Of a stretch of DNA of 64,000 nt, positions 16,748 through 26,102 are shown one piece after another. Source of the stretch: Qipengyuania atrilutea (GTDB lineage: Bacteria > Pseudomonadota > Alphaproteobacteria > Sphingomonadales > Sphingomonadaceae). The notes beneath the pieces were generated by a model, which saw only the letters and a list, made by a program, of their open reading frames with translations, was not told where the DNA came from and ran no database searches. The translations under genes and the position numbers were made by a program. Position 1 is the first letter of the stretch; the number at the start of each line of letters is the position of its first letter. The DNA lies in the NCBI RefSeq assembly GCF_013370205.1, contig NZ_JABWGV010000002.1, positions 310,001 through 374,000 on the forward strand, read 5' to 3'.

Positions 16748-18193
16748 TTAAATCCCAGCAAGTTTCTTGGCTCTGCGTCGCTGTACGCTCGACCCGATGC
16801 CCATCGCTTCGCGGTATTTCGCGACTGTCCGCCGGGCGATTTCGAAACCCTCTCCGGTAAGAAGTTCGACCAGTTTATCGTCCGACAAAATCTTCTTCGG
16901 GTCTTCCGCATCGGTGAGAGCCTTGATCCGCGCCTTCACCGCTTCGGAGGAAGCGGCGCCCTCGCTGCCGGCACTCGCAACCCCGCTCGAGAAGAAATAC
17001 TTCAACTCGAAAGTGCCCCGCGGGCAGTTCAGATATTTGTTCGAGGTCACGCGGCTGACCGTGCTTTCGTGCATTTCGATGTCTTCCGCTACCTCGCGCA
17101 AGGTAAGCGCCCGCATTCCCGCCACGCCTTTCTCGAAGAACGCGCGCTGGTGTTTCGCGATCGCGGCGGCTGTCTTGAGGATCGTCTTCTGCCGCTGGTC
17201 GAGCGCCTTGATCAGCCAGTTCGCTTCGCCGAGTTGCTCGTCCAGCCAGCCGCGCGAAGTCTTGTCCGTGCAGCCGTCCTTCAGTTTCACGTAATAGTTG
17301 CGGTTGACGACGAGGCGGGGCAGGCTCGCTTCGTTCAGCTTGATGTCCCAGCCGCCGTCTTTCGCCCGCGTCATCAGAATGTCCGGCACGACGGCGCTGT
17401 CATCGTCGCGGCCGTATGCGCAGCCCGGTTTGGGATCGTAGCTGCGCAGTTCGGCCAGCATTTCGGCGAAATCCTCGTCATCGACATCGCACATCCGGCG
17501 CAGGCGCGAGAACTCTCCGGCGGCGACGAGGTCGAGATTGTCGATCAGGCGCGCCATGCACGGATCGTAGCGGTCGGCCTCCTTCGCCTGTAGCGCCAGG
17601 CATTCGCCGAGCGTGCGTGCACCGATGCCGGGCGGGTCGAGCGACTGAACAAGTTCGAGCGCGCGTTCCGTTTCGGTGACCGGCGCACCGAGATCGGCGG
17701 CGATTCCCTCCAGCGGAGCGGTCAGGTAGCCCGCGTCGTCCAGTTCGCCGATGATCCGCGCCGCAATGACCGCTTCGCGCGCATCCCGTGCCACGCCGGG
17801 CAACTGCGCGTGAAGATGTTCCGCGAGCGTAATGCCGTTTCGGGCCCGCTCGCCCGCTTCCAGAAAGTCATCCTCGCTGCCTGCAAGACCCGACTGCGCG
17901 CTCCAGTCGCCGGTATCGCGGTCGTGATCGAGCGCGGCCGGATCGAGGTCGAGCGCATCCCCGTCGCTGTCGGCGCTGTCCGCGGCGATCTCACTGCTTG
18001 TGTCCGGCTCGGACCCGCTGTCCTCGCGTTGCACTTCGCCTGCTTCGAGCAGCGGGTTCGCTTCCAAGGCCTCGGTTACGTAGGTTTCGAGTTCGAGATT
18101 GGAGAGAGCCAGCAGCTTGATTGCCTGCTGCAACTGCGGCGTCATCACCAGCGATTGCGACTGGCGCAGATCGAGGCGCGGGCCAAGCGCCAC
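16748..18193 (-). CDS. rpoN: RNA polymerase sigma-54 factor
   Basis: Directs RNA polymerase to -24/-12 promoters that need an enhancer-binding ATPase. 481 residues, full length. Region I: LDLRQSQSLVMTPQLQQAI with alternating Gln/Leu; acidic region II around residues 50-110; core-binding centre; RpoN box ARRTVAKYRE near residues 453-462. Start is a GTG with GGAAG six bases upstream. Follows lptB by 49 bases, the classical lptB-rpoN order. The usual downstream hpf/raiA and ptsN genes are missing here; the next gene is ctrA, 180 bases away. Confidence 0.96.
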   Translation of the reverse strand: MALGPRLDLRQSQSLVMTPQLQQAIKLLALSNLELETYVTEALEANPLLEAGEVQREDSGSEPDTSSEIAADSADSDGDALDLDPAALDHDRDTGDWSAQSGLAGSEDDFLEAGERARNGITLAEHLHAQLPGVARDAREAVIAARIIGELDDAGYLTAPLEGIAADLGAPVTETERALELVQSLDPPGIGARTLGECLALQAKEADRYDPCMARLIDNLDLVAAGEFSRLRRMCDVDDEDFAEMLAELRSYDPKPGCAYGRDDDSAVVPDILMTRAKDGGWDIKLNEASLPRLVVNRNYYVKLKDGCTDKTSRGWLDEQLGEANWLIKALDQRQKTILKTAAAIAKHQRAFFEKGVAGMRALTLREVAEDIEMHESTVSRVTSNKYLNCPRGTFELKYFFSSGVASAGSEGAASSEAVKARIKALTDAEDPKKILSDDKLVELLTGEGFEIARRTVAKYREAMGIGSSVQRRRAKKLAGI

Positions 18194-18242
18194 GGCTAAC
18201 TTCCAGGCTTGCCCGGAACGCAGTAGAAAAGGTGCGCGATCC

Positions 18243-19034
18243 TCACAGCGTGAAGCCTTCGCCCAAGTAGAGCCGCCGCACGTTCTCGTCCGCGACCAGC
18301 GCTTCCGGCGTGCCTGCGAACAGGACCTGCCCGCCGTAGATGATGCAGGCGCGGTCGACGATTTCCAGCGTCTCGCGCACGTTGTGGTCGGTGATGAGCA
18401 CCCCGATGCCGCGTGTCTTCAGATCGGCGACGAGGTCGCGGATATCGCTGATCGAAAGCGGATCGATCCCGGCAAAGGGTTCGTCGAGCAGCATGATCGA
18501 AGGCTTGGCGGCCAGGGCGCGGGCGATCTCGCACCGCCGCCGCTCACCACCCGAAAGCGCCATCGCGGGGCTTTCGCGCAGGCGGGTCAGTCCGAACTCG
18601 TCGAGCAGGCGCTCCAGTTCCTGCACGCGATTCGCCTTGTCCGGTTCGATGAGTTCGAGCACCGAATTGATGTTCTGCTCGACCGTCATGCCGCGGAAGA
18701 TGCTGGTTTCCTGCGGCAGATAGCCGAGGCCAAGGATCGCACGGCGATACATCGGCAAGTTGGTCACGTCCTCGCCGTCCATCAGTATGCGCCCTGCGTC
18801 CGGCCGCACCAGTCCCATGATGGAATAGAAGCAGGTCGTCTTGCCCGCGCCGTTGGGGCCGAGCAGGCCGAGCACTTCGCCTTTCCCCACGGTGAGCGAA
18901 ATGTCCGTCAACACGCTGCGCTTGTCGTAGCTTTTCGCGATCGAGATGACCTCGAGGCCGCCCTGCGGGATCGGCGGGGCTGCGCCTTCCGGGGTGGCGG
19001 CGGTCTGATCGGAAAGAGTTTCGGCTACGGGCAT
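18243..19034 (-). CDS. lptB: LPS export ABC transporter ATP-binding protein
   Basis: Cytoplasmic ATPase of the LptB2FG complex that pulls LPS out of the inner membrane. 263 residues. Walker A GLLGPNGAGKTTCFYSIMG, Q-loop YLPQETSIFRGMTVEQNI, signature LSGGERRRCEIARAL, Walker B SIMLLDEPFAGIDPLS and the switch His in LITDHNVRETL are all present; GMTVEQNI and the overall spacing mark LptB rather than a generic ABC ATPase. Unlike many proteobacteria, lptC and lptA do not sit immediately upstream; the next gene is divergent. rpoN follows. Confidence 0.95.
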   Translation of the reverse strand: MPVAETLSDQTAATPEGAAPPIPQGGLEVISIAKSYDKRSVLTDISLTVGKGEVLGLLGPNGAGKTTCFYSIMGLVRPDAGRILMDGEDVTNLPMYRRAILGLGYLPQETSIFRGMTVEQNINSVLELIEPDKANRVQELERLLDEFGLTRLRESPAMALSGGERRRCEIARALAAKPSIMLLDEPFAGIDPLSISDIRDLVADLKTRGIGVLITDHNVRETLEIVDRACIIYGGQVLFAGTPEALVADENVRRLYLGEGFTL

Positions 19035-19241
19035 ATCGCGCGCGACCCTAGCATTCGCGGCGAAGCTGAAAAGCCCCGAAGCGCGTATCCGGGCCTATCC
19101 TGAACGGGTTTTCTGCCAAGCGGCAAGAAAGCAGGACGAATGGCGATGGCCTTCAGCTCGGCCGCGCATGGTTACCGGAGTTGCAAGTGTCTTCGGTGTT
19201 TGTCATACTCTCACGCATATAAGAGAAAAGGGAGTGGCCGT

Positions 19242-19610
19242 ATGAAGCAGGTATGGAGAAAGTCCGCCGCCGTCTCCGCGCACAAATCTGTCGAGTGGCG
19301 CAGCAAGATGAGCGACCACGTCGCCTACGCGCTGCTCGTCTATACCGGCCTCCAGATATTCGTGACCGTGAATGCGCTGAAGGACGGCGCATCTTCGATC
19401 CTGCCCTATTTCGCGCTGGTACTGCTCGTCGGGCTCATCATTCCTTTCTGCCACCATTTCGAGAAACGCTGGACGCGTCTATCGGACAGAGAGGCCCACG
19501 ACCCGGCGCTGGCGGGCGCGTTCAAGCGCGACCTCGTCACCATCTGGGCGCTTGCCATCGGTATGCCGCTCGCGATGACGGGCGCGATCCGGATCCTCCT
19601 GTCGCTCTAA
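19242..19610 (+). CDS. Hypothetical three-TM membrane protein
   Basis: 122 residues from the ATG with AAGGGAG eight bases upstream. Hydrophobic helices at roughly 24-42, 48-66 and 98-120, with a basic N-terminus and a charged loop (EKRWTRLSDREAHDPALAGAFKRD in parts) between helices 2 and 3. No family recognised. The closely following gene (47 bases) is the BON-MscS channel, which hints at a shared transcript. A longer frame from 19140 has no Shine-Dalgarno and improbable N-terminal residues. Confidence 0.68.
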   Translation: MKQVWRKSAAVSAHKSVEWRSKMSDHVAYALLVYTGLQIFVTVNALKDGASSILPYFALVLLVGLIIPFCHHFEKRWTRLSDREAHDPALAGAFKRDLVTIWALAIGMPLAMTGAIRILLSL

Positions 19611-19656
19611 AACGGTGCGGAGCGGCACCGACGCGCCGCTTGATTGTAGTTCGTAT

Positions 19657-21105
19657 ATGACTGCCCTGCTTGTTTGTGCGCGCGCGTTGCTCGCGTCTGT
19701 CGTTCTCGCCGTTCTTTTGCCGCTTCCCGCCCACGCGGCGGTCGGCGCGCTTCTGCCCCCGGCGGAGAACGCCGCAGAAGCACCCGCGGAACCGGAAGCG
19801 CAGCCGACGCCGATCGAGGATACGCAGGATGCCGGGGCGGACGAGCGTATCCGGACGCGCATCGCCGGCATCTTCGGACAGCTTCCCGCCCTTTCCCAAG
19901 TCGAGGTTTCGGTAGACGAAGGCGTCGTCGCGCTTTCTGGCGTGGCTCCCGATCAGGAGGCGATCGACCGGGCGGAAGGGATCGCCGGTCAGATACAAGG
20001 CGTCGCCGCAGTCGAGAACGGGATCGAGCGCGACGTATCGCTTGGCGAGGGCATGTCGATCGTCGAGCGTTTTCAGAATGCCTTCGCCGGTTTCGTGAAG
20101 ATGCTGCCTCTGCTCGGCATGGCGGCCATCACGGCAATCGTGATCGCGGCCATCGGCTACCTTATCGCAAGTCCCACCCGGTTCTGGCAGCGGATCGCAC
20201 CCAATACCTTCCTCGCCGAACTGATCGCGAGCGCCATCCGGTTCGTATTCGTTATCGGCGGCCTGGTCGTCGCGCTCGACATGATCGGGGCGGGCGCGCT
20301 GCTCGGCGCGGTGCTCGGCGGGGCGGGCGTCGTTGGCATCGCGCTCGGTTTCGCCATGCGCGACACGATCGAGAACTACGTCGCTTCGCTGATGCTGTCC
20401 CTGCGTCAGCCGTTCCGCGCGAAGGATCATGTGCTGATCGACGATCTGGAAGGCCGGGTCATTAGACTCACCAGCAGGGCCACGGTGCTGATGACACTCG
20501 ACGGCAACCACCTGCGTATCCCGAACGGACAAGTGTTCAAGGCCGTCATCACCAATTTCAGCCGCAATCCGCAGCGCCGGTTCGAATTCGATCTCGGCAT
20601 AGATGCGGACGACAGCGCCGATGCGGGCCGCCGCACCGGCCGCGCTGCGCTTGCCGCATTGCCGTTCGTACTGGACGATCCGCCACCAGAAGCGCGCACC
20701 ATCGACGTCGGCGATTCGAGTATTGTGCTCCGCTTTCTCGGCTGGGTCGATCAGCGCGAGGCTGATTGGTTCCGCGCACGCAGCAAGGCCATTGCCGCGG
20801 TCAAGGTCGCGCTGGAGGACGCGGGCTTCGGCCTGCCCGAGCCGATCTACCGCCTGCGCTTCGATTCGCGCACCGACCCGCTGCCGTTCCGGAATATCGA
20901 GAGGCAGGACAGCGACGGGGCATCACCGGCACCGGACCCCGCGCCTGCGGCGGTCGGAAATACGGCGACGGTGACCGAGGTGGATGCGGATCACGAGGAC
21001 GTGAAGCCGCGCGACGAGATCGGAGAGATGGTCGACCGCGAACGTCAGGAGGAACCCGAGACGGGCCGTGCTGACCTGCTCGATTCGAGCCGCCCGGTCG
21101 AGTGA
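19657..21105 (+). CDS. MscS-family mechanosensitive channel with N-terminal BON domain
   Basis: 482-residue exported/membrane protein. A signal peptide ends near LPLPAHAA. Residues 60-135 look like a BON domain (RIRTRIAGIFGQLPALSQVEVSVDEGVVALSGVA in parts), a periplasmic phospholipid- or envelope-binding module. Three membrane helices follow at about 155-180, 205-228 and 236-258, the last being the pore helix with Gly/Ala repeats (GAGALLGAVLGGAGVVGIALG). The MscS beta-domain includes RQPFRAKDHVLI and RIPNGQVFKAVITNFS. The C-terminal 60 residues are acidic and disordered. Release of osmolytes on down-shock is the family role; BON may tether it to the outer membrane or sense it. Confidence 0.87.
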   Translation: MTALLVCARALLASVVLAVLLPLPAHAAVGALLPPAENAAEAPAEPEAQPTPIEDTQDAGADERIRTRIAGIFGQLPALSQVEVSVDEGVVALSGVAPDQEAIDRAEGIAGQIQGVAAVENGIERDVSLGEGMSIVERFQNAFAGFVKMLPLLGMAAITAIVIAAIGYLIASPTRFWQRIAPNTFLAELIASAIRFVFVIGGLVVALDMIGAGALLGAVLGGAGVVGIALGFAMRDTIENYVASLMLSLRQPFRAKDHVLIDDLEGRVIRLTSRATVLMTLDGNHLRIPNGQVFKAVITNFSRNPQRRFEFDLGIDADDSADAGRRTGRAALAALPFVLDDPPPEARTIDVGDSSIVLRFLGWVDQREADWFRARSKAIAAVKVALEDAGFGLPEPIYRLRFDSRTDPLPFRNIERQDSDGASPAPDPAPAAVGNTATVTEVDADHEDVKPRDEIGEMVDRERQEEPETGRADLLDSSRPVE

Positions 21106-21158
21106 GTTGCGGCGGGTTAGTAGAAGCGTTTTAAGAACGTAGACGCATTGCCCGCTGC

Positions 21159-21692
21159 CTAACCTTCCTTCTTCGCCCGCTTGATGCTTTCCAGCACGAT
21201 CCGGCGCGCGTCGGCGGCGTTGCCCCAGTTGCCGATCCGCACCCACTTTTCCTTCTCCAGGTCCTTGTAGTGCGTGAAGAAGTGCTCGATCTGCTGAAAG
21301 ATGATGCTCGGCAGGTCCTTCGTCTCACCCACGTCGGAATAATACGGGAACGTCGTGTCGACCGGCACGCAAACCAGCTTTTCGTCGCCGCCGTGCTCGT
21401 CTTCGAGGTTCAGCACCCCGATTGGCCGGGCGCGCACAACGCAGCCCGCCATGAAGGGCGAGCGGGCGATAACCAGCGCGTCAAGCGGGTCGCCGTCGGG
21501 CGACAGCGTGTGCGGCACGAAGCCGTAGTTCGCCGGATAGCGCATCGGGGTGTGGAGGATGCGGTCGACGAACAGGGCGCCCGAATCCTTGTCGAACTCG
21601 TACTTCACGGGCTCGCCGCCGGTCGGCACTTCGATGACTACATTGAGTTCTTCGGGGGGATTGGGGCCGGTCGGAATCCTGTCGATACGCAT
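21159..21692 (-). CDS. ppa: Inorganic pyrophosphatase
   Basis: Mg-dependent soluble family I pyrophosphatase hydrolysing PPi to drive biosynthetic reactions. 177 residues, standard bacterial length. The active-site signature DGDPLDALVI (Asp triad) is present, together with VPTGGEPVKYEFDKDSGAL, YPANYGFVPHTL and KDLEKEKWVRIGNWG. Monocistronic in appearance: convergent with the MscS gene on one side and divergent from hisS on the other. Confidence 0.96.
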   Translation of the reverse strand: MRIDRIPTGPNPPEELNVVIEVPTGGEPVKYEFDKDSGALFVDRILHTPMRYPANYGFVPHTLSPDGDPLDALVIARSPFMAGCVVRARPIGVLNLEDEHGGDEKLVCVPVDTTFPYYSDVGETKDLPSIIFQQIEHFFTHYKDLEKEKWVRIGNWGNAADARRIVLESIKRAKKEG

Positions 21693-21852
21693 GGCGCTGA
21701 ATCGCTTTCTTATAGCTTTGAATAGGTTGAGGCGCGCGTTAGCGGGGCCGCGCTAAAAGGCCAACCGCAAATCTGACGGCTTGCGGCAAGCGTCCCGGCG
21801 CGGGGCGACAGAGCGATTGCGGGGCGGGGCGCTTGCTTCTAAGCGCGCAGGC

Positions 21853-23175
21853 ATGGCGAAAAACACACCCCAGGCCATTCGCGGCACCCAGGATATTTTC
21901 GAGGATGCGGAAGCGTTCTCCTTCGTGGTCGATACGTTCGAGCGCGTGCGCAAACTCTACCGGTTTCGCCGGATCGAGATGCCGGTGTTCGAGAAGACCG
22001 AGGTGTTCTCGCGCCCGCTCGGCGAAACGACCGATGTCGTCACGAAGGAGATGTATTCGTTCGAGGATCGCGGCGGCGAATCGCTGACCCTGCGCCCCGA
22101 ATTCACGGCCGGAATCGCGCGCGCTTACCTTACCAACGGTTGGCAGCAGCACGCGCCGCTCAAGGTTGCCACCCACGGACCGCTGTTTCGCTACGAGCGT
22201 CCGCAGAAGGGGCGCTTCCGCCAGTTCCACCAGATCAATGCCGAGATACTGGGGGCAGGCGAACCGCAGGCCGATGTCGAATTGCTCGCTATGGCGGATC
22301 AGCTTCTGCGCGAGCTCGGTATCGAGGGCGTGACGCTGCATCTCAACACGTTGGGCGATCCGGACAGCCGGGAAGCATGGCGCGCGGCGCTGGTCGAGTA
22401 TTTCGAGGCGCACCGCGGCGATCTGAGCGAGGACAGCGTCACCCGGCTGGAGCATAATCCGCTCCGCATCCTCGACAGCAAGGACCGCGGCGACATGGCG
22501 CTCGTCAAGGACGCGCCGACGATCGACGACTATCTGACGGACGAGGCGCGCAGCTTTTTTGGCAGCGTCACGAGCGGGCTCGATGCGGCTGGCGTGACGT
22601 GGCGGCGCAGCTCGCGGCTGGTGCGCGGTTTCGATTATTACCGGCATACCGCGTTCGAATTCATTCCGGACGAGGGCAGCGCGGCGGCAGACGCTCTCGG
22701 TAGCCAGAGCACTGTGCTGGGCGGCGGGCGCTATGACGGGCTGATGGAAACACTCGGCGGCGCGCATACGCCTTCAGTAGGATGGGCCGCGGGGATCGAG
22801 CGGCTGGCGATGCTTATCCCTACTCGTCCGACTGAAACCCCCGACCTATGGTTCATCCAAGACGACCCGGGTTCAGAAAGTTTGGCAAGGGAATTACTTG
22901 CAATAGTTCGGCGTGAGGGCATTTGGTCAGACATGGCCTTCAGTGGGTCGATCAGAAAACAGTTCGATAAGGTCAAAAGAGATTTAGCCGCAGTACGCGT
23001 GGTTGCTGTCCAAACAGATGTCGACAAGGACATTATCGGGCGCATTCGCCTGCGCGACATTTGGGATGAGGCTCCGCCCGTTCGCGAGCGACTAAAGGGA
23101 GCACTTTCCAAGTACTATGTCATCGATGACGATTCAGGCACTCGTGTAATTTCGCTTATCCGGCGTAAGAAATGA
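21853..23175 (+). CDS. hisS: Histidyl-tRNA synthetase with atypical C-terminal domain
   Basis: Charges tRNA(His). 440 residues from ATG 21853. Class II core: [11 protein letters not shown] near the start, motif 2 [19 protein letters not shown], HisA loop [15 protein letters not shown], HisB GGGRYDGL and motif 3 [11 protein letters not shown]. From about residue 328 (base 22838) the sequence no longer resembles the usual HGTP anticodon-binding domain strongly: [16 protein letters not shown] recalls the family's SGN-x-KKQ helix but the rest is divergent. GC falls to about 51% (153 of 300 bases in 22861-23160) against about 73% in one 60-base block just before. It overlaps prfA by ATGA. Function as HisRS is very likely; the end may be of foreign origin. 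Confidence 0.92.
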   Translation: MAKNTPQAIRGTQDIFEDAEAFSFVVDTFERVRKLYRFRRIEMPVFEKTEVFSRPLGETTDVVTKEMYSFEDRGGESLTLRPEFTAGIARAYLTNGWQQHAPLKVATHGPLFRYERPQKGRFRQFHQINAEILGAGEPQADVELLAMADQLLRELGIEGVTLHLNTLGDPDSREAWRAALVEYFEAHRGDLSEDSVTRLEHNPLRILDSKDRGDMALVKDAPTIDDYLTDEARSFFGSVTSGLDAAGVTWRRSSRLVRGFDYYRHTAFEFIPDEGSAAADALGSQSTVLGGGRYDGLMETLGGAHTPSVGWAAGIERLAMLIPTRPTETPDLWFIQDDPGSESLARELLAIVRREGIWSDMAFSGSIRKQFDKVKRDLAAVRVVAVQTDVDKDIIGRIRLRDIWDEAPPVRERLKGALSKYYVIDDDSGTRVISLIRRKK

Positions 23176-24239
23176 ACATCCCCGCCGAACGCCTCGACCA
23201 GATCGCCAATCGCTTCGCCGAAATCGAGGCGCGGCTCGCTTCGGGCACGCTCGAAGGCGAGGAATTCGTGCAGGCCAGCCGCGATTATGCCGAACTGGAG
23301 CCGGTCGCGAAGCTGGCGGGCGAGGTGCGCGCCATGCGCGCCGAACGCGAAGAGCTAGGCGCAATGCTGTCCGATCCGGAAATGAAGGCGCTGGCCGAAG
23401 AGGACCTCGCGCGTATCCGCGAGGAACTGCCGCAAAAGGAACGCGCGCTCGCTGTCGCCATGTTGCCGCGCGACAGCGCCGATGCGCGGCCCGCCATGCT
23501 GGAAATCCGGGCCGGGACGGGCGGCGACGAGGCGGCGCTGTTCGCAGGCGACCTCTACCGCATGTACGAGAAGTTCGCCGCGGAGCAGGGCTGGCGCGTG
23601 GAGCCGGTTAGCATGAACGCTGCCGAAGTGGGCGGCTTCAAGGAAATCGTCGCCAACGTGACCGGGCAGGGCGTGTTCGCGAAGATGAAGTTCGAAAGCG
23701 GGGTTCACCGCGTACAGCGCGTACCGGTGACCGAAAGCGGCGGGCGCATCCATACCTCCGCCGCGACGGTGGCGGTGCTGCCCGCACCGGAGGAGGTCGA
23801 TGTCGCGATCGACGACGGCGACCTCAAGATCGACATCTACCGCGCGAGCGGGGCGGGCGGTCAGCACGTCAACACCACCGATTCGGCCGTGCGGCTGACC
23901 CATATTCCGACCGGGCTCGTCGTCATCCAGCAGGACGAGCGCAGCCAGCACAAGAACCGCGCCAAGGCGATGCAGGTGCTGCGCACACGGCTCTACGACC
24001 TTAAGCGCGCCGAGGCGCAGGGAGCCGAGGCCGAAGCGCGCAAGGCGATGGTCGGCAGCGGCGACCGGTCCGAGCGCATCCGCACCTACAATTTCCCGCA
24101 GGGACGCGTCACCGACCACCGGATCGGCCTGACGCTGCACAAGCTGCCGGAGATCCTCGAAGGCACGGGACTGTCCGAACTGGTCGATGCGCTGATCGCG
24201 GAGGACGAGGCGAAGCGGCTGGCGGCGCTCAGCGCGTGA
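23172..24239 (+). CDS. prfA: Peptide chain release factor 1
   Basis: Terminates translation at UAA and UAG. 355 residues. The universal GGQ in [18 protein letters not shown] is present and is the site that PrmC, encoded next, methylates. The stop-codon reading domain includes [23 protein letters not shown] (in parts), with the RF1-type PxT signature region preceding. Starts four bases inside hisS and its stop overlaps the prmC GTG start, so all three are probably translationally coupled. Confidence 0.97.
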   Translation: MNIPAERLDQIANRFAEIEARLASGTLEGEEFVQASRDYAELEPVAKLAGEVRAMRAEREELGAMLSDPEMKALAEEDLARIREELPQKERALAVAMLPRDSADARPAMLEIRAGTGGDEAALFAGDLYRMYEKFAAEQGWRVEPVSMNAAEVGGFKEIVANVTGQGVFAKMKFESGVHRVQRVPVTESGGRIHTSAATVAVLPAPEEVDVAIDDGDLKIDIYRASGAGGQHVNTTDSAVRLTHIPTGLVVIQQDERSQHKNRAKAMQVLRTRLYDLKRAEAQGAEAEARKAMVGSGDRSERIRTYNFPQGRVTDHRIGLTLHKLPEILEGTGLSELVDALIAEDEAKRLAALSA

Positions 24240-25057
24240 CGGTCGGCGAGGCCATCCGTGCGGCGGCAGAGGCGCTGGCGGTCGAATGGGGACGGCTCGA
24301 CGCCGAGGTACTTATGGCGCATGCGCTCGGCGTATCGCGCTCGGATATGCTGCTGCGGCATATGCGCGATCCTGTGCCGGACGGCTTTGCGAGCCTGCTC
24401 GAAAGGCGACTGGCGCACGAACCGGTGGCCTATATCCTCGGGCATCAGGAGTTCTACGGCCGCGACTTCATCGTTACCCCGGATGTCCTCATCCCGCGCG
24501 GAGATAGTGAGACGCTGATTGGCGCGGCACTCGAACTCGCTCCGGACGCAACACGAGTGCTTGATCCCGGCACGGGATCGGGCGCGCTGCTGCTCACATA
24601 TCTGGCGGAAACCGGCGCGTCCGGCATCGGTATTGACGCCAGCGCAGCCGCACTTTCCGTTGCGCAGGCAAATGCGGAGAAGCTCGGCCTCGGTGACAAA
24701 GCGCAATTTCACGAGGCAGAGTGGAGCAGAGAGGGGTGGGCTGACGATCTGGGCAAGTTCGACCTCATCCTGTGCAATCCGCCTTATGTGGAGGATGCAG
24801 CACCGCTCGATCGGTCGGTGAGGGATTACGAGCCGGCGAGCGCCCTGTTCGCTGGCCCGGAGGGTCTCGCCGATTACCGTGTCCTGATGCCGCAGATTGC
24901 GAAGCTACTCGCCGAAAACGGCACGGCAATCTTCGAAATCGGCTCCAAACAGGTGGATCCGGTCACGAGACTTGCGGAAAACTGTGGCTATCGGGTGCGA
25001 CTTCACCGCGACCTGGCTGGCAGGCCGCGCGCCTTGTCGTTGAAATTGCAGCGTTAA
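24236..25057 (+). CDS. prmC: Release factor glutamine methyltransferase
   Basis: N5-methylates the glutamine of the GGQ motif in RF1 and RF2 with SAM. 273 residues from a GTG that overlaps the prfA stop. The SAM-binding loop [13 protein letters not shown] and the substrate-binding motif [11 protein letters not shown] (NPPY) are diagnostic, and the [20 protein letters not shown] segment is the family hallmark. The neighbouring prfA is its substrate. Codon use in the second half is slightly less GC-rich than in prfA, but the protein is standard. Confidence 0.97.
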   Translation: MTVGEAIRAAAEALAVEWGRLDAEVLMAHALGVSRSDMLLRHMRDPVPDGFASLLERRLAHEPVAYILGHQEFYGRDFIVTPDVLIPRGDSETLIGAALELAPDATRVLDPGTGSGALLLTYLAETGASGIGIDASAAALSVAQANAEKLGLGDKAQFHEAEWSREGWADDLGKFDLILCNPPYVEDAAPLDRSVRDYEPASALFAGPEGLADYRVLMPQIAKLLAENGTAIFEIGSKQVDPVTRLAENCGYRVRLHRDLAGRPRALSLKLQR

Positions 25058-25329
25058 TCTTTCGCAAAGCCGTGCAATATATAAGGACTTGGCAAAAGGC
25101 AGGAGGGTAGCTACCTCTGTAGGCGGACAAGGCGATCTGCAAGATGCTTGCCGATCCCGATGTCCAGTTCCGATATTCGCGTAATACCACGGGTGGCGAC
25201 GCTACCGGATTATGCAAAACATTGGGGCCGCCGTCCGAAACACGTCGGAGGCGGTACATGGGCGAGAATGGGGACCGGCGACCGTGACAGTATGGGTCCG
25301 ACCCCGCCACGATTGAGGAAGAGTTTCCT
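25058..25329 (+). other. Structured leader region upstream of the DUF4167 gene
   Basis: Long non-coding leader of 272 bases. It contains the palindrome GGTAGCTACC (25106-25115) and a ten-pair hairpin with one bulged G (25228-25254; arms CCGCCGTCCGA and TCGGAGGCGG, loop AACACG). No sensible reading frame with a Shine-Dalgarno is visible. It may be a structured 5' untranslated region or promoter; no known riboswitch class was recognised. Confidence 0.35.
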
Positions 25330-26034
25330 TTGAATAACAATCGCAACAATCGCCGTCGGGGACGGAATAACCGTTCCGGCCAGGGCGGCAACCAGGCAAA
25401 CCGCATCGACAGCCGGGCGCGGGGCAATGCGCCTCAGCTGCTCGACAAGTACAAGAAACTGGCTCAGGACGCGCAGCACAATGGCGACCGGGTGCAGGCC
25501 GAGTACTATCTGCAGTTCGCGGACCACTATTTCCGCGTAATCTCGGACAACAAGGCGCGGCAGGACGAAGCGCGCTCCAAGCGTGACGACGACCGTAGTT
25601 CCGACGATGACGGCGACAGCGACGACAACCGGCGCGGCAACCGCCGCCCCCGCGGCCGCCGTGACGACGAGAACGAGGGTAGCGACGATCGCTCGCAGCG
25701 CGGCAACGGCCGCTCGAACGGTTACGACGGTGCCGGTAACGACGACGATGCCTACGACAGCGATGACGAAGCTGCACCGCGTCCGAAGCGTACTCCGCGT
25801 GCCCGCCCGGCCAAGTCCGACGAAGAAGCGCCGAAGCGCGCGACGCGCGGCCGTCCTCGCAAGACCGATGCGAAATCGGTCGAGAACGAGATCGACGCCT
25901 CGGTCCTGCCGCCATCGATCAGCATGGCAGACGGCGATCCGGCCGGCGGCGATGCTGCTCCGCCGAAGAAGGCCGTTCGCCGCACGACACGAAAGCGGGC
26001 GGACGACGGTTCGAAAGAGGCCGCCGCGGTCTGA
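25330..26034 (+). CDS. DUF4167 domain protein, charged RNA-binding-like tail
   Basis: 234 residues from a TTG start supported by GGAAGAG five bases before it. Residues 1-75 are the DUF4167 domain: basic Asn/Arg-rich NNNRNNRRRGRNNRSGQGG, then helical RGNAPQLLDKYKKLAQDAQHNGD and AEYYLQFADHYFRVI. Residues 80-234 are low complexity, with alternating Asp/Ser and Arg/Pro blocks. The family occurs across Alphaproteobacteria with unknown function; the basic head suggests nucleic acid binding, which is inference. It precedes lnt by 68 bases. Confidence 0.87.
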   Translation: MNNNRNNRRRGRNNRSGQGGNQANRIDSRARGNAPQLLDKYKKLAQDAQHNGDRVQAEYYLQFADHYFRVISDNKARQDEARSKRDDDRSSDDDGDSDDNRRGNRRPRGRRDDENEGSDDRSQRGNGRSNGYDGAGNDDDAYDSDDEAAPRPKRTPRARPAKSDEEAPKRATRGRPRKTDAKSVENEIDASVLPPSISMADGDPAGGDAAPPKKAVRRTTRKRADDGSKEAAAV

Positions 26035-26102
26035 AACCTGAAGACGCGCGGCGCTAAAGGCGAATGTTGACGCGGTCGCAAGATGTGCACCAAGCGGGCG
26101 GC

